From contig NHDZ02000131.1 in the NCBI GenBank assembly GCA_002170485.2, forward strand, positions 8,497 through 72,496: 64,000 bases of DNA, written 5' to 3'. Shown here piece by piece: positions 28,953-37,762 of this stretch. The stretch's first letter is position 1, and each line of letters starts with the position of its first letter. The position numbers were made by a program, and so were the translations under genes. The notes beneath the pieces were generated by a model. The model was not told the origin of the DNA. It made no database searches and worked only from the letters and a program-made list of their open reading frames with translations. The DNA comes from MED660 sp002691025 (lineage in GTDB: Bacteria > Myxococcota_A > UBA9160 > UBA4427).

Positions 28953-29623
28953 CGACCGCCCCCCTCAAGATCCACCTCGGTCAGACGGCCCCCCTCGAGG
29001 TTCAAGGTTCGCATTCGATACCGCTCCACCAACGCAATATCATGGGTGGCCACGATGACCGTGGTGCCTCGATTGGCCGCCGCCATCATCAACTCGATGA
29101 TCTCCACGGAAAGTCCAGGGTCGAGATTCCCGGTGGGCTCATCGGCGAGCAGGATCTCGGGCTCACCCACCAGGGCACGTGCAATGGCCACCCTCTGCTG
29201 CTCTCCCCCGGACAGGGACATCGGATGATGATATCGACGGTGCTGGAGTCCGACCTGCCGCAGTGTATTGAAGACCCGGGAGCGGGCCTCCCGACGCGGC
29301 GTGCCCACCACATCGAGGGCGAAACCGACATTCTCTTCGACGGTGCGATGAGAAAGAAGTTTGAAGTCCTGGAAAACGACACCGACGCGTCTTCGCAAAG
29401 CCGGCACCGCCCGCCCCTGCAAGCGAGCAATATTGCGACCCAGAACCAGGATCTGGCCTTCGTTGGGGCGCTCCGCGGCAAACAACAGTTTGAGAAGCGT
29501 GGTCTTCCCGGCACCACTCTGGCCCGTGATGAAAATGAATTGACCCCGCCCTACCTCGAGCGATACATCCTGCAGTGCCCATGTCCCCGGCAGATACGAT
29601 TTGGAGACATGAAACATCCGCAC
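28949..29623 (-). CDS. ftsE: Cell division ATP-binding protein FtsE
   Basis: An ABC ATPase of about 224 residues. Walker A GQSGAGKTTLLKLLF, signature LSGGEQQRVAIARAL, Walker B EILLADEPTGNLD and the H-loop VATHDIAL are intact. Alignment with E. coli FtsE (MIRFEHVSKAYLGG) places the true start at the GTG at 29623 (then RMFHVSKSYLPGTWALQ) or the ATG at 29617. The frame is open back to an ATG at 29692, but those extra residues have no family similarity; neither start has a strong Shine-Dalgarno. Works with FtsX. Confidence 0.94.
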   Translation of the reverse strand: MRMFHVSKSYLPGTWALQDVSLEVGRGQFIFITGQSGAGKTTLLKLLFAAERPNEGQILVLGRNIARLQGRAVPALRRRVGVVFQDFKLLSHRTVEENVGFALDVVGTPRREARSRVFNTLRQVGLQHRRYHHPMSLSGGEQQRVAIARALVGEPEILLADEPTGNLDPGLSVEIIELMMAAANRGTTVIVATHDIALVERYRMRTLNLEGGRLTEVDLEGGGR

Positions 29624-29739
29624 GGGATATTCATCGCGGGGATGAAACTGCCTGGAGGCAGATACCTTGTCTGGACCCGGACCAACGACCATCGGGAACC
29701 AGTGTAGCCGCCTGTCCGATTGACGCGACGAAATATGTA

Positions 29740-30018
29740 TCAGGAAGGAGAGTCACAGGATCGGATTTGTGTGTCCCACTCTCCACAAAGGAGCGCATTC
29801 AACATGGCCTGATGCTGCGCTTTCATCATTTCCCGGATTCGAGTCGTAAGATCGGACTTCCCCAGATGATCGGCATAGTCGGACCGGGTTACGCTCACCA
29901 CGGCACCCCGGAGAAAGAGGTGGGTGATCACCCGAGGCCGATCCAGGCCTCCGTCTTCCGTTTGAACATGGAAGACTCGACCCGCGTATTCCGCGTCGGA
30001 ATTGAATCCCTGAAGCAT
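29740..30018 (-). CDS. Small conserved hypothetical protein at head of the ftsEX operon
   Basis: A 92-residue protein. Its central part (FNSDAEYAGRVFHVQTEDG, then PRVITHLFLRGAVVSV, then REMMKAQHQAMLNALLCGEWD) matches my memory of an uncharacterised small family in deltaproteobacterial genomes, with a YxGxxFHVQTEDxG motif, a THLFxxG motif and a C-terminal MxxQHxxML helix. The start at 30018 begins at the conserved part and has GGGGAAAGG upstream; a longer open frame to 30381 is rejected. It lies upstream of ftsE and in the same direction. No signal peptide, so cytoplasmic. Function unknown. Confidence 0.75.
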   Translation of the reverse strand: MLQGFNSDAEYAGRVFHVQTEDGGLDRPRVITHLFLRGAVVSVTRSDYADHLGKSDLTTRIREMMKAQHQAMLNALLCGEWDTQIRSCDSPS

Positions 30019-30291
30019 CCGGTGCGCCTTTCCCCTGGAAGAACGAGGGCACTTCTGCCACCCGGCCCTCCACCCGTTGTATCGGCGCCTCGACGTAATA
30101 CTGAACCCAAGCCGGGCACCCCTCAGGGAAGCGACCTTCTCCCGCCCCAACCCACTGCCAGGCTCCCTTTTCGAGGCGCCGGAAAACTGCGCATCCGTGG
30201 TAGGGTATCGGCCCCGGATTCCCCGGTGGCGGACCCCAAGAAAGACGAGGGATCGGGAACCGATCCTCGTTTCATTCGAGTCGACTTTCGC
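30019..30291. other. Divergent intergenic region upstream of ackA and the ftsEX operon
   Basis: This 273-base gap holds no gene I can support. It contains the ackA leader hairpin (listed separately) and must carry promoters for both flanking operons; no clear -35/-10 pair is visible. Confidence 0.55.
30243..30272 (+). promoter_or_regulatory. Leader hairpin immediately upstream of ackA
   Basis: Stem ACGAGGGATCGG / CCGATCCTCGT with one bulged G and a 3-base GAA loop, extendable by A-T and G-T pairs, followed by TTT. It ends 19 bases before the ackA ATG, which has only a weak Shine-Dalgarno. It could be an upstream terminator, an attenuator or an mRNA-stabilising hairpin. Confidence 0.45.
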
Positions 30292-31413
30292 ATGCATATC
30301 CTGGTCATGAATTGCGGATCTTCTTCGGTGAAATTTGCCGTAGTCGATCCTGAAAACGGGCAACGCCGTTTTGAAGGGCATCTCGAATGTTCACGAGAGG
30401 ATCTCGAATCCACTCTGGACGAAGCAATGAATCAGATCCGCACCTGGACTGAATCCCAAGGAGAGATCCAGGCTGTCGGTCACCGCGTGGTTCACGGAGG
30501 AGAGCTCTTCCAGAACTCCGCCCTGATCGACGACTCCGTGATCGAATCCATTGAATCCCTTTCAAGCATGGCCCCGCTCCACAACCCGGCGGGCCTCAGC
30601 GGAATCAAGCGCCTGCGCATGGCCTTTCCTGCCCTCCCCCAGGTCGCCGTCTTCGACACCGCCTTCCATCACACTCTCCCCGAGCGCGCATACCTCTACG
30701 CGATTCCGAAAGCGCTGCACAAGGAGCACGGAGTCCGCCGCTACGGTTTTCACGGAACCTCTCATCGCTTTGTGGCGGAAGAATCCGCTCGCAGGCTTCA
30801 ACCGAAGAGGCCCCACAGCCGCCTTGTCACCGCGCATCTGGGCAGCGGTTGCAGTCTCTGCGCGGTTCTGGACGGAAGAAGCATCGACACCAGCATGGGA
30901 TTGACCCCACTGGAAGGTCTTGTCATGGGAACCCGTTCAGGAGACGTCGATCCGGGCCTCCACGGTTTTCTCGCCGACCGGCTTGGGTTGGACCTGCCGG
31001 GCATCGAGAGACTCCTGAATCGTGAAAGCGGCCTTCTCGGGATTTCCGGGGTTTCGGGTGACATGCGAGAACTCGAGCGCGCTGCGGAAGGCGGAAATCA
31101 AGATGCGGAACTCGCGCTGGAAATCTTCGCCTACCGGCTCGCGCGGCAGATCGCAAGCATGCTCGTGCCCCTGGGTGGCCTCGATGCCCTCGTGTTCACC
31201 GGCGGAATCGGCGAGAACTCCCACGGAATCCGCGAGCGTACGATACGCTGCCTCGGCCACCTCGGCCTGGAACTCGACGACTCCCTGAACCGGATACACG
31301 GAATCGAGGACCGGGGAATCATCAGCGGGCCGACGGGCCCCGCCATCCTGGTGGTCCCCACCGACGAAGAGTGCCTGATCGCCCGGGATACCGCGGCCCG
31401 ACTGGCGGGATAG
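30292..31413 (+). CDS. ackA: Acetate kinase
   Basis: A 373-residue acetokinase that interconverts acetate + ATP and acetyl phosphate. Hallmarks: N-terminal MNCGSSSVKF, VGHRVVHGG, DTAFHHTLPE, YGFHGTSHRF, AHLGSGCSL, the DTSMGLTPLEGLVMGTRSG motif, and VFTGGIGENS. The ATG at 30292 begins the first beta-strand; the open frame runs further upstream without homology. It is slightly shorter than E. coli AckA (400). No phosphotransacetylase gene is nearby. Downstream acyl-CoA genes start 52 bases later and may be co-transcribed. Confidence 0.95.
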   Translation: MHILVMNCGSSSVKFAVVDPENGQRRFEGHLECSREDLESTLDEAMNQIRTWTESQGEIQAVGHRVVHGGELFQNSALIDDSVIESIESLSSMAPLHNPAGLSGIKRLRMAFPALPQVAVFDTAFHHTLPERAYLYAIPKALHKEHGVRRYGFHGTSHRFVAEESARRLQPKRPHSRLVTAHLGSGCSLCAVLDGRSIDTSMGLTPLEGLVMGTRSGDVDPGLHGFLADRLGLDLPGIERLLNRESGLLGISGVSGDMRELERAAEGGNQDAELALEIFAYRLARQIASMLVPLGGLDALVFTGGIGENSHGIRERTIRCLGHLGLELDDSLNRIHGIEDRGIISGPTGPAILVVPTDEECLIARDTAARLAG

Positions 31414-31465
31414 CGACGACCGAGTCACCCTTTCCAGACCACGAGAACAACACAAGGAGCCTTCA

Positions 31466-33076
31466 TTGGAGAAGCATTACGCGACCATCTGGGAATCCAT
31501 CACCGACGTCATCGGGGATCGGGAAGCGCTGGTTCACGGCGAGAACCGACTCACCTGGAGCCAGTACGACAACCGCGCGTCCCGTATGGCCCAGGCCCTG
31601 ACCGAGGCCGGACTCGGTGCTGACTCGAAAATCGGCCTCTATCTCTACAACTCCAATGAATACCTCGAGGCCCAGTATGCGGGCATGAAGATCCGCGGTG
31701 TGCCGATCAACGTGAACTACCGCTATCTGGACGATGAACTCCTGTATCTCCTGGACAATTCCGATGCCGAAGCCCTGTTCTTCCATTCCAGTCTGGGAGA
31801 TCGAGTGGCCCGCGTGATGGAACGAGCCAAGAAGGTCCGTGTGTGGATCCAGGTCGACGATGGGGGAGAGTCGGTCCCCGGCGCGGTCGCGTACGAAGAC
31901 CTGATCGCCGCCCATGACCCGGCCGCTCGTATCAAGCGAGCCGACGACGATCTCTACATGCTCTACACCGGTGGCACCACCGGCATGCCCAAGGGCGTGA
32001 TGTACGACATTGGCGCCATGGTCCAGTTCTTCATGTCCCTGGGCTTTCCCATCCTCGGTCTTGGAAACCCGGAACCCAAGGAGGTGGCCTCGGTCGTCAA
32101 GGCCTCCTTCGATGAAGGCCGCAACATCAATTCCATTCCCGCTTGTCCCCTCATGCATGGAACCGGAATGTGGCTGGGGGCCTTCATGCCTCATCTCGCG
32201 GGTGGCAAGGTCATCACCCTGCCCAGCCGCTCCCTGGACTCATCCGAACTCTGGCAATCCGTCCAGGACGAGAAAGCCACGCAGGTTGTCATTGTCGGCG
32301 ATGCCTTTGCCAAACCCATGCTCAAGGCCCTCGAAGAAGCCAAGGAGGCCGGTCGCCCCTATGACCTCTCCAGCGTCGGCATGATCATCTCCTCGGGTGT
32401 CATGTGGACCACCGAAGTCAAACAGGCCATGCTCGAATGGCACGGCTTCATGCTGATCGATGCCATGGGCTCCACCGAAGGCAGCATGGGAATGCAGGTC
32501 ACCACGCGAGGCAATGTCGGAGAGACGGCTCGCTTCTCGAAGGGTGAGAATACCAAGGTCTTCACCGAGGACGGTCGCGAAGTCGAACCCGGCTCGGGAG
32601 AAGCCGGCATGGTGGCCGCCGGAGGCACTGTGCCTCGCGGCTACTACAAGGACGAAGAGAAGAGCGCTGCCACCTTCAAGACCATCAACGGAGTTCGCTA
32701 CTCCTTCCCTGGAGATTGGGCCCTGGTCGAAGCGGACGGCACACTGACCCTGCTCGGACGCGGCTCGAACTGCATCAACACTGCGGGCGAAAAGGTCTAC
32801 CCCGAAGAAGTCGAAGAAGCCGTCAAACAACATGACGATGTCGTGGATTGCCTGGTGGTGGGCGTAGAGGATGAGAAGTTCGGCCAACGCGTCACCGCCG
32901 TGGCCTCACTGATTCCGGAAAGCGCAAGCGACGCCGACGCGGTCCGCGAATTCACCCGAACCAAACTCGCCGCCTACAAGGTACCGAAGCAGATCCTGAT
33001 CGTGGATCAGGTCAAGCGCGCACCCAACGGCAAAGCGGATTACAAATGGGCCAAGAACCAGATCGAGTCCCAGTAG
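31466..33076 (+). CDS. Acyl-CoA synthetase, FadD19-like (AMP-forming)
   Basis: A 536-residue ANL-superfamily ligase that activates a carboxylate as acyl-AMP, then as acyl-CoA. The P-loop YTGGTTGMPKGVMY with the GGTTG variant, the motif DAMGSTEGS, GDWALVEADGTLTLLGRGS and the C-terminal catalytic Lys region (KRAPNGKADY) are intact. The GGTTG form and overall look resemble mycobacterial FadD19, which activates steroid side-chain carboxylates; that substrate is inference. The TTG start has AAGGAG 7 bases upstream. First of three co-directional genes with the crotonase and epimerase. Confidence 0.88.
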   Translation: MEKHYATIWESITDVIGDREALVHGENRLTWSQYDNRASRMAQALTEAGLGADSKIGLYLYNSNEYLEAQYAGMKIRGVPINVNYRYLDDELLYLLDNSDAEALFFHSSLGDRVARVMERAKKVRVWIQVDDGGESVPGAVAYEDLIAAHDPAARIKRADDDLYMLYTGGTTGMPKGVMYDIGAMVQFFMSLGFPILGLGNPEPKEVASVVKASFDEGRNINSIPACPLMHGTGMWLGAFMPHLAGGKVITLPSRSLDSSELWQSVQDEKATQVVIVGDAFAKPMLKALEEAKEAGRPYDLSSVGMIISSGVMWTTEVKQAMLEWHGFMLIDAMGSTEGSMGMQVTTRGNVGETARFSKGENTKVFTEDGREVEPGSGEAGMVAAGGTVPRGYYKDEEKSAATFKTINGVRYSFPGDWALVEADGTLTLLGRGSNCINTAGEKVYPEEVEEAVKQHDDVVDCLVVGVEDEKFGQRVTAVASLIPESASDADAVREFTRTKLAAYKVPKQILIVDQVKRAPNGKADYKWAKNQIESQ

Positions 33077-33139
33077 ATCCGCCTCTCCACACCCACCCCA
33101 TAGGCCGCCGCGACCCGGCGACTCCAGAAAGAGGATCCG

Positions 33140-33913
33140 ATGTCCGACGAAGTACTCCTGCTTGAGAAGAGCGATGGCATCGCCACCATCACCCTGAACC
33201 GCCCCGATGCCATGAATGCCCTCTCCAGAAAACTCTCCGACGCCCTCAGCTCCGCGTTCCGGGAGATCCAGGACGATCCGGATGTCCGGGTGGCCGTGGT
33301 CACCGGAAACGGAAAGGCTTTCTGTGCCGGCATGGACCTGAAAGAACTCGGGACCGGGGGAGACGAGAGCCGGGGTACCAAGATCGGCAACCCCACGGCG
33401 GACGCCATGCGAAGCTTCGAGGGACCGATCATCGCCGCCGTGAACGGATTCGCGATCACGGCCGGCTTTGAGCTGGCGCTGGCCTCGGATGTCATCATTG
33501 CCTCCACAAAGGCCCACTTTGTCGACAGTCATGTCCGGGTTGGAATCCTGCCTGGCTGGGGACTGGGCGTACGGCTGCCCCGCCTGATCAGCGTGGGCCG
33601 AGCCAAGAGCGTATCCCTGACCGGAAACCCCATTGATGCCGCAACGGCTGAAAGATGGGGGCTGGCGACCCAGGTCGTAGAACCCGATGAACTCCTGCCC
33701 ACCGCCCACGCCTTGGCGCAAGACATGGCTTCTTGCGATCCAGAAATGCTTTTCAGCTATAAAAAGCTGATCAACGACTGCATGGGTATGACCATGGCGG
33801 AAGCCATCCCCTACGAGACCGCGACCTCAACGGCCGGAGCTCTTGAGGTCACAGCCAGTCAGATCGAGCAAAGACGAGCCGCGGTCCAGGAAAGAAATCG
33901 GGACCGATCCTGA
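33140..33913 (+). CDS. Enoyl-CoA hydratase/isomerase family protein
   Basis: A 257-residue crotonase. Oxyanion-hole segments FCAGMDLKEL (61-70) and GFAITAGFELALASD are clear. Of the two hydratase glutamates, the first is present (Glu111 in GFELA) but the second is replaced by His131 (VDSHVRVGILPG). That pattern is seen in a recognisable set of actinobacterial EchA proteins. Standard hydratase activity is therefore uncertain. It lies 63 bases after the ligase and 20 bases before the epimerase, suggesting one catabolic operon. Confidence 0.88.
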   Translation: MSDEVLLLEKSDGIATITLNRPDAMNALSRKLSDALSSAFREIQDDPDVRVAVVTGNGKAFCAGMDLKELGTGGDESRGTKIGNPTADAMRSFEGPIIAAVNGFAITAGFELALASDVIIASTKAHFVDSHVRVGILPGWGLGVRLPRLISVGRAKSVSLTGNPIDAATAERWGLATQVVEPDELLPTAHALAQDMASCDPEMLFSYKKLINDCMGMTMAEAIPYETATSTAGALEVTASQIEQRRAAVQERNRDRS

Positions 33914-33933
33914 GCACAAAAGGAGTCCTCGCC

Positions 33934-34857
33934 ATGGAAGAACTGATCGGACAGAAGATCCTGGTCACCGGGCCCGCCGGACAGATCGCCCTGCCCCTGG
34001 CTTCACGGCTCGCCCGGGAAAACGAGGTCTGGGGCATCGCACGGTTCTCTGAACCCGACTCTCGCGAAAGGGTCGAAGCCGCGGGAATCACCACTCGACA
34101 GGTGGACCTCGCCGATCCGGACTGGGGGGACCTGCCGGACGACTTCGACACCCTCCTGCACCTGGCGGCCGTGATCGTACCCGGCGAAGACTTCGACACC
34201 TCCATGAAGATCAACGCGCAGGGAACCGGCCATCTGATGAGTCGCTTCCGGAACGCGCGAGCGTGCCTCGTCATGTCCAGTTGCGCGGTCTACGCCTCAC
34301 CGGCCCAGGGTGATCATGCCGTCAAGGAAACCGACCCTCTCGGAGGCAGCCACCAACCCTACGCGCCGACCTACTGTGTGTCGAAGATTGCTCAAGAAGC
34401 CGTCACCCGCTTTGCGGCCCAGGAGTATCAACTCCCCACTGTCCTCGCTCGGATGAATGTCGCCTACGGGGACAACGGAGGGCTGCCGGCCATGCTGCTT
34501 GACGGCATGCGGGCCGGGCATCCGGTTCCCGTCCTGCCGGGCCGACCCTCGCTTTGCTCTCCGATCCACGAAGAAGACATCTTCGCGCAGACCCCTCGGC
34601 TCCTTGAATCGGCCTCGGTGTCCACCACCATTACCAACTGGGGGGGAGACGAGGTCGTCGAGATCCAGGAACTCACGCGCCACATCGCCGAACTGACGGG
34701 GCTTGAACTCAACCTCATCGAATCCCCCGATGGCATCCACCACTATCTCCTCGATCCGACGCGGAGGCAGTCCCTGGCCGGACGGTGTCAGGTGCCATGG
34801 CGAGAAGGCGTGCAACGCATGATCGCCGCGAAATACCCCGAACTGCTGAAAGCCTGA
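33934..34857 (+). CDS. NAD-dependent epimerase/dehydratase family protein
   Basis: A 307-residue extended-SDR protein. The N-terminal nucleotide motif is TGPAGQIA, where the last Gly of GxxGxxG is Ala. Then DTLLHLAAV, a Ser/Tyr/Lys-type centre (MSSCAVYAS, and YCVSK with Tyr and Lys), and GDNGGLPAMLLDGMRAGHPV. Members reduce or epimerise sugars, steroids or other alcohols/ketones. In this setting, with an acyl-CoA ligase and a crotonase, a small-molecule dehydrogenase role is as likely as a sugar role. A Shine-Dalgarno AAAGGAG lies 10 bases upstream. Confidence 0.85.
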   Translation: MEELIGQKILVTGPAGQIALPLASRLARENEVWGIARFSEPDSRERVEAAGITTRQVDLADPDWGDLPDDFDTLLHLAAVIVPGEDFDTSMKINAQGTGHLMSRFRNARACLVMSSCAVYASPAQGDHAVKETDPLGGSHQPYAPTYCVSKIAQEAVTRFAAQEYQLPTVLARMNVAYGDNGGLPAMLLDGMRAGHPVPVLPGRPSLCSPIHEEDIFAQTPRLLESASVSTTITNWGGDEVVEIQELTRHIAELTGLELNLIESPDGIHHYLLDPTRRQSLAGRCQVPWREGVQRMIAAKYPELLKA

Positions 34858-34933
34858 GCGCAACAAGCAGGGCCGACAGCCCCTGATCCTGTCCCCGAAA
34901 TCCCGTCGGCGTTTCAGTGCACGGGCTCTCGCC

Positions 34934-37609
34934 TCATCCCTCGGACGTCTGCCGGATGGCGTCGACCTTCTCTCGCAGCGTATCGCCGATGACCTGCGCG
35001 GCCGGCATGCCTTGCAGCGAGAAGTGGTCTCCGGGAACGGGCCTCTGCTCAAAAGGCCCCAGGATGTGACGGTCCCAGCCCAGGGTCTGGGTTCCGTAGT
35101 CGCGCAGGCTGCCCTCGGTGTAGAAGAGCACCGTCGGGATATCGGTGGTCTTCTTGCAGCGATAACGCCGGCTGATCAGCTTGTCCGACCTCTCCAGACT
35201 GGAGACACCCACCCTCTGATTCAACGCATAGATGATCGACTCAGAAAGAAACGGCAAGCGTCCTGCTTTCTGGGCCTGCCACAACGAATCCAACAGGTTT
35301 CCCCGAAGCATGGGTGACCACTCATCCAGAGGCTTTCGAAGAAGCCTGGAAATCGAGGCCGCACTGATTCCACGAGCCTCGCCCAGCCAGTTCTTCTTGG
35401 CTTCGCTGGCCACCTCCGGAAACCCAGTATCCATGAGAGCCAGAAGCGCCGGAGGAGAACCGGCTTCGTTCAGTCTCTGAGCCACTTCGTAGGCGATCAC
35501 GCCCCCGATCGAATACCCCATCAAGATATGGGGTCCTTCAGGCCGAAGGCGAAGGATCTCGGCCGCATACGCCTTGGCCATGCGGGACCAACTCACCCAG
35601 ACCGGAGCCTCGCCGTAGAACCCTTGACGCTCAAGCCCGTAGAAGGGCACGTCGGAGCCCAGCGCGCGAGCGATCTTCCTGAACCCGATGACATCCCCGA
35701 AAATCCCTGGAATACAGAATACGGCCGGCGACGATTCGCCCGCGCTCAGCGCCACCGCAAATCCATCATGACTCCCGGGGTGGCCAGCCTCGATGAGTGA
35801 TGCGAGGGCTTCCACTGAAGCCGCCTCGAAAAGAACCACCGGTCGCATCTCGATCCCGAATTCTTCCTGGATCCACTGGGTCAAGGTCAGCGCAGAAAGA
35901 GAGTCTCCACCGAGATCAAAGAAGTCTTCGTCCACGCCCACATTCTCGACCTGGAGCAGGCCGGACAGATACACCACGACTTTCTCTTCTGTCTCCGAAC
36001 TCGGAGCCTTGCGCACGCCTTCGGCTTCACTGCGTTTGCGCCCCTCCATGCCAAAATGCTCGGCGAGTCCTCCTCGCAAAGGCTTCCCGGTGGCGTTGCG
36101 CGGAATATCACTTTCCTTGATGAAGATGATCTGATGCGGAACCTTGAAATGGGCCAACCGCTGAGCTGCAAATTTCCGAAGCTCACTCTTGGTGAGCGAA
36201 GCCCCTTCACGAAGCACCACGGCGGACGCCACGTCCTCACCGAGTCGATCATCCGGGACCGCAAACGTCACGGCCGCTTCCACATCGGGATGCAGGGTCA
36301 GCTCATCATCGACACCCGCAGGCGAGATCTTCTCTCCCCCGCGGTTGATGATCTCCTTCACGCGCCCGGCCAGGTAGAGGAATCCCCTGGCGTCGAGTTC
36401 ACCCAGATCCCCGGTCCGCATCCAGTCGCCCACAAAGAGTTCTGCATTCTCCTCGGGCATGTTCAGATACCCCGAGAACACATTCGGTCCTCGAATCACG
36501 ACCTCGCCCACTTTCCGCGGCGACAGGACCTTGTGGCCCGGACCCAGGATCGCGATTTCCTGGCCCAATTCCTTTCCCACCACGAAGCCCACGGAGCCGG
36601 GCTGCTGCCGACCTTCCCCCAACGGGTTGGCGGTGGAAAGCCCTGCCCCTTCGCTCAGACCGTAGGCTTCGATCAGGGGAGCTCGATAGATCTCATCGGC
36701 CTGAGCCGCGAGACTGGCCGTCCCCCCGGACCCTCCCGAAAGAATGAAGCGGACCTTCTTGGTCTCTTCCGGAAGCGGGGCCCGAGCCAATTCATCCAGG
36801 ATCGCCCGATGGAAGGTCGGCGTCGCACCGAACCAGGTCGGCGCAAATTCGCGAAGGACATCGCCAAAAAGAGCGGGAGCAAAATCGAGCAATGAAACAA
36901 GGCTCCCTCCCGAGAGCAGGGGTATGAAGCCCTGATGGATACAACCAAAAACGTGGAAAAGCGGCATGATCCGGACGCAACGATCGGAAGGAGAAAGCCC
37001 ATAATGAGCGGTGGTCAGCGCCACCGAAGCGCAGAGGTTCTTCTGCGTAAGCGGCACAGGCTTTGATTGCGCCGTCGTGCCGGAAGTCAGGACGATCAGG
37101 GCTACATCGTCGGACGTCGCAGAGGCAAAGCTCTCGGGCTTCGCTTCGGCGGTCGGAGCCGAATCGGATTTCCACTCCACCGAGGAGAGACCCGCTGAAC
37201 GCTCGGGTTCAGCGGTGCTCTCGAAAACGGGAATCCCGCAGGCCTGCGCGGCCGCCACCGCTGGCGAAGTCGACCCCGCCTCCACCAGCAGGCCCCGCGC
37301 CCCAAAAGAAGCGAACTGATCCTCGAATTCGGCCTGGGTATACGCCGGGTTGAGAGGAACCGCCGTTGCAGATACGGCCAGTCCCATGATGAGGAATTGC
37401 TGCTCCACGGATTGAGGCATGACGATGGCCACCGCGTCGCCACGTCCAATCCCAAAGCGATTGAAGCAGGACGCAAGGGATTCCATCTCGGCCAGCAGTC
37501 GACCAAAAGAGAGGGGATCACGATCCGGAGCCAGAATGGCAGGCACATCCGGCCTCTCCTGCGCCCAATAGGAGAAACCCTCATGAAGAGTTTCGAACAA
37601 AGCACCCAT
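34934..37609 (-). CDS. Single-module adenylation-thiolation-thioesterase enzyme (A-T-TE)
   Basis: An 891-residue protein with three domains: an AMP-forming adenylation domain (1-about 510; LTSGTTAQSKPVPLT, AYGLSEGAG, GDWMRTGDLG, and RNATGKPLRGG near its end), a phosphopantetheine carrier domain (FFDLGGDSLSAL, Ser570), and an alpha/beta-hydrolase thioesterase (MGYSIGG, Ser700; catalytic His862 in PGDHFSL). There is no condensation or reductase domain, so the acid is activated, loaded and released by hydrolysis, transfer or self-condensation. No PPTase or partner NRPS/PKS gene is in the window. The adenylation domain resembles acyl-CoA ligases, so the substrate may be an acyl or aryl acid. Confidence 0.88.
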   Translation of the reverse strand: MGALFETLHEGFSYWAQERPDVPAILAPDRDPLSFGRLLAEMESLASCFNRFGIGRGDAVAIVMPQSVEQQFLIMGLAVSATAVPLNPAYTQAEFEDQFASFGARGLLVEAGSTSPAVAAAQACGIPVFESTAEPERSAGLSSVEWKSDSAPTAEAKPESFASATSDDVALIVLTSGTTAQSKPVPLTQKNLCASVALTTAHYGLSPSDRCVRIMPLFHVFGCIHQGFIPLLSGGSLVSLLDFAPALFGDVLREFAPTWFGATPTFHRAILDELARAPLPEETKKVRFILSGGSGGTASLAAQADEIYRAPLIEAYGLSEGAGLSTANPLGEGRQQPGSVGFVVGKELGQEIAILGPGHKVLSPRKVGEVVIRGPNVFSGYLNMPEENAELFVGDWMRTGDLGELDARGFLYLAGRVKEIINRGGEKISPAGVDDELTLHPDVEAAVTFAVPDDRLGEDVASAVVLREGASLTKSELRKFAAQRLAHFKVPHQIIFIKESDIPRNATGKPLRGGLAEHFGMEGRKRSEAEGVRKAPSSETEEKVVVYLSGLLQVENVGVDEDFFDLGGDSLSALTLTQWIQEEFGIEMRPVVLFEAASVEALASLIEAGHPGSHDGFAVALSAGESSPAVFCIPGIFGDVIGFRKIARALGSDVPFYGLERQGFYGEAPVWVSWSRMAKAYAAEILRLRPEGPHILMGYSIGGVIAYEVAQRLNEAGSPPALLALMDTGFPEVASEAKKNWLGEARGISAASISRLLRKPLDEWSPMLRGNLLDSLWQAQKAGRLPFLSESIIYALNQRVGVSSLERSDKLISRRYRCKKTTDIPTVLFYTEGSLRDYGTQTLGWDRHILGPFEQRPVPGDHFSLQGMPAAQVIGDTLREKVDAIRQTSEG

Positions 37610-37762
37610 CTCGCCAAAATAACCCAGCTGGAATCGAGGTTCATCAAAATTGCACAGAGAGGAAGGAATTTATCCGGTCACTCGCCCCTATAAGCAACCG
37701 GCAAATCACGACCCATGTATCGGCACGAACTCACCAAACCAGCAGAACCATGCGTTTGCCGC

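Noticed and set aside
30019..30381. The N-terminal 121 codons of the open frame leading to the small gene at 29740-30018
   Set aside because: They overlap the ackA start on the other strand and have no conserved residues; the conserved part begins at the ATG at 30018 with a good Shine-Dalgarno.
34858..34933. GC-rich near-palindrome (AGGGCCGACAGCCCCT) in the convergent gap, considered as a terminator
   Set aside because: Imperfect stem and no T-run on either strand.
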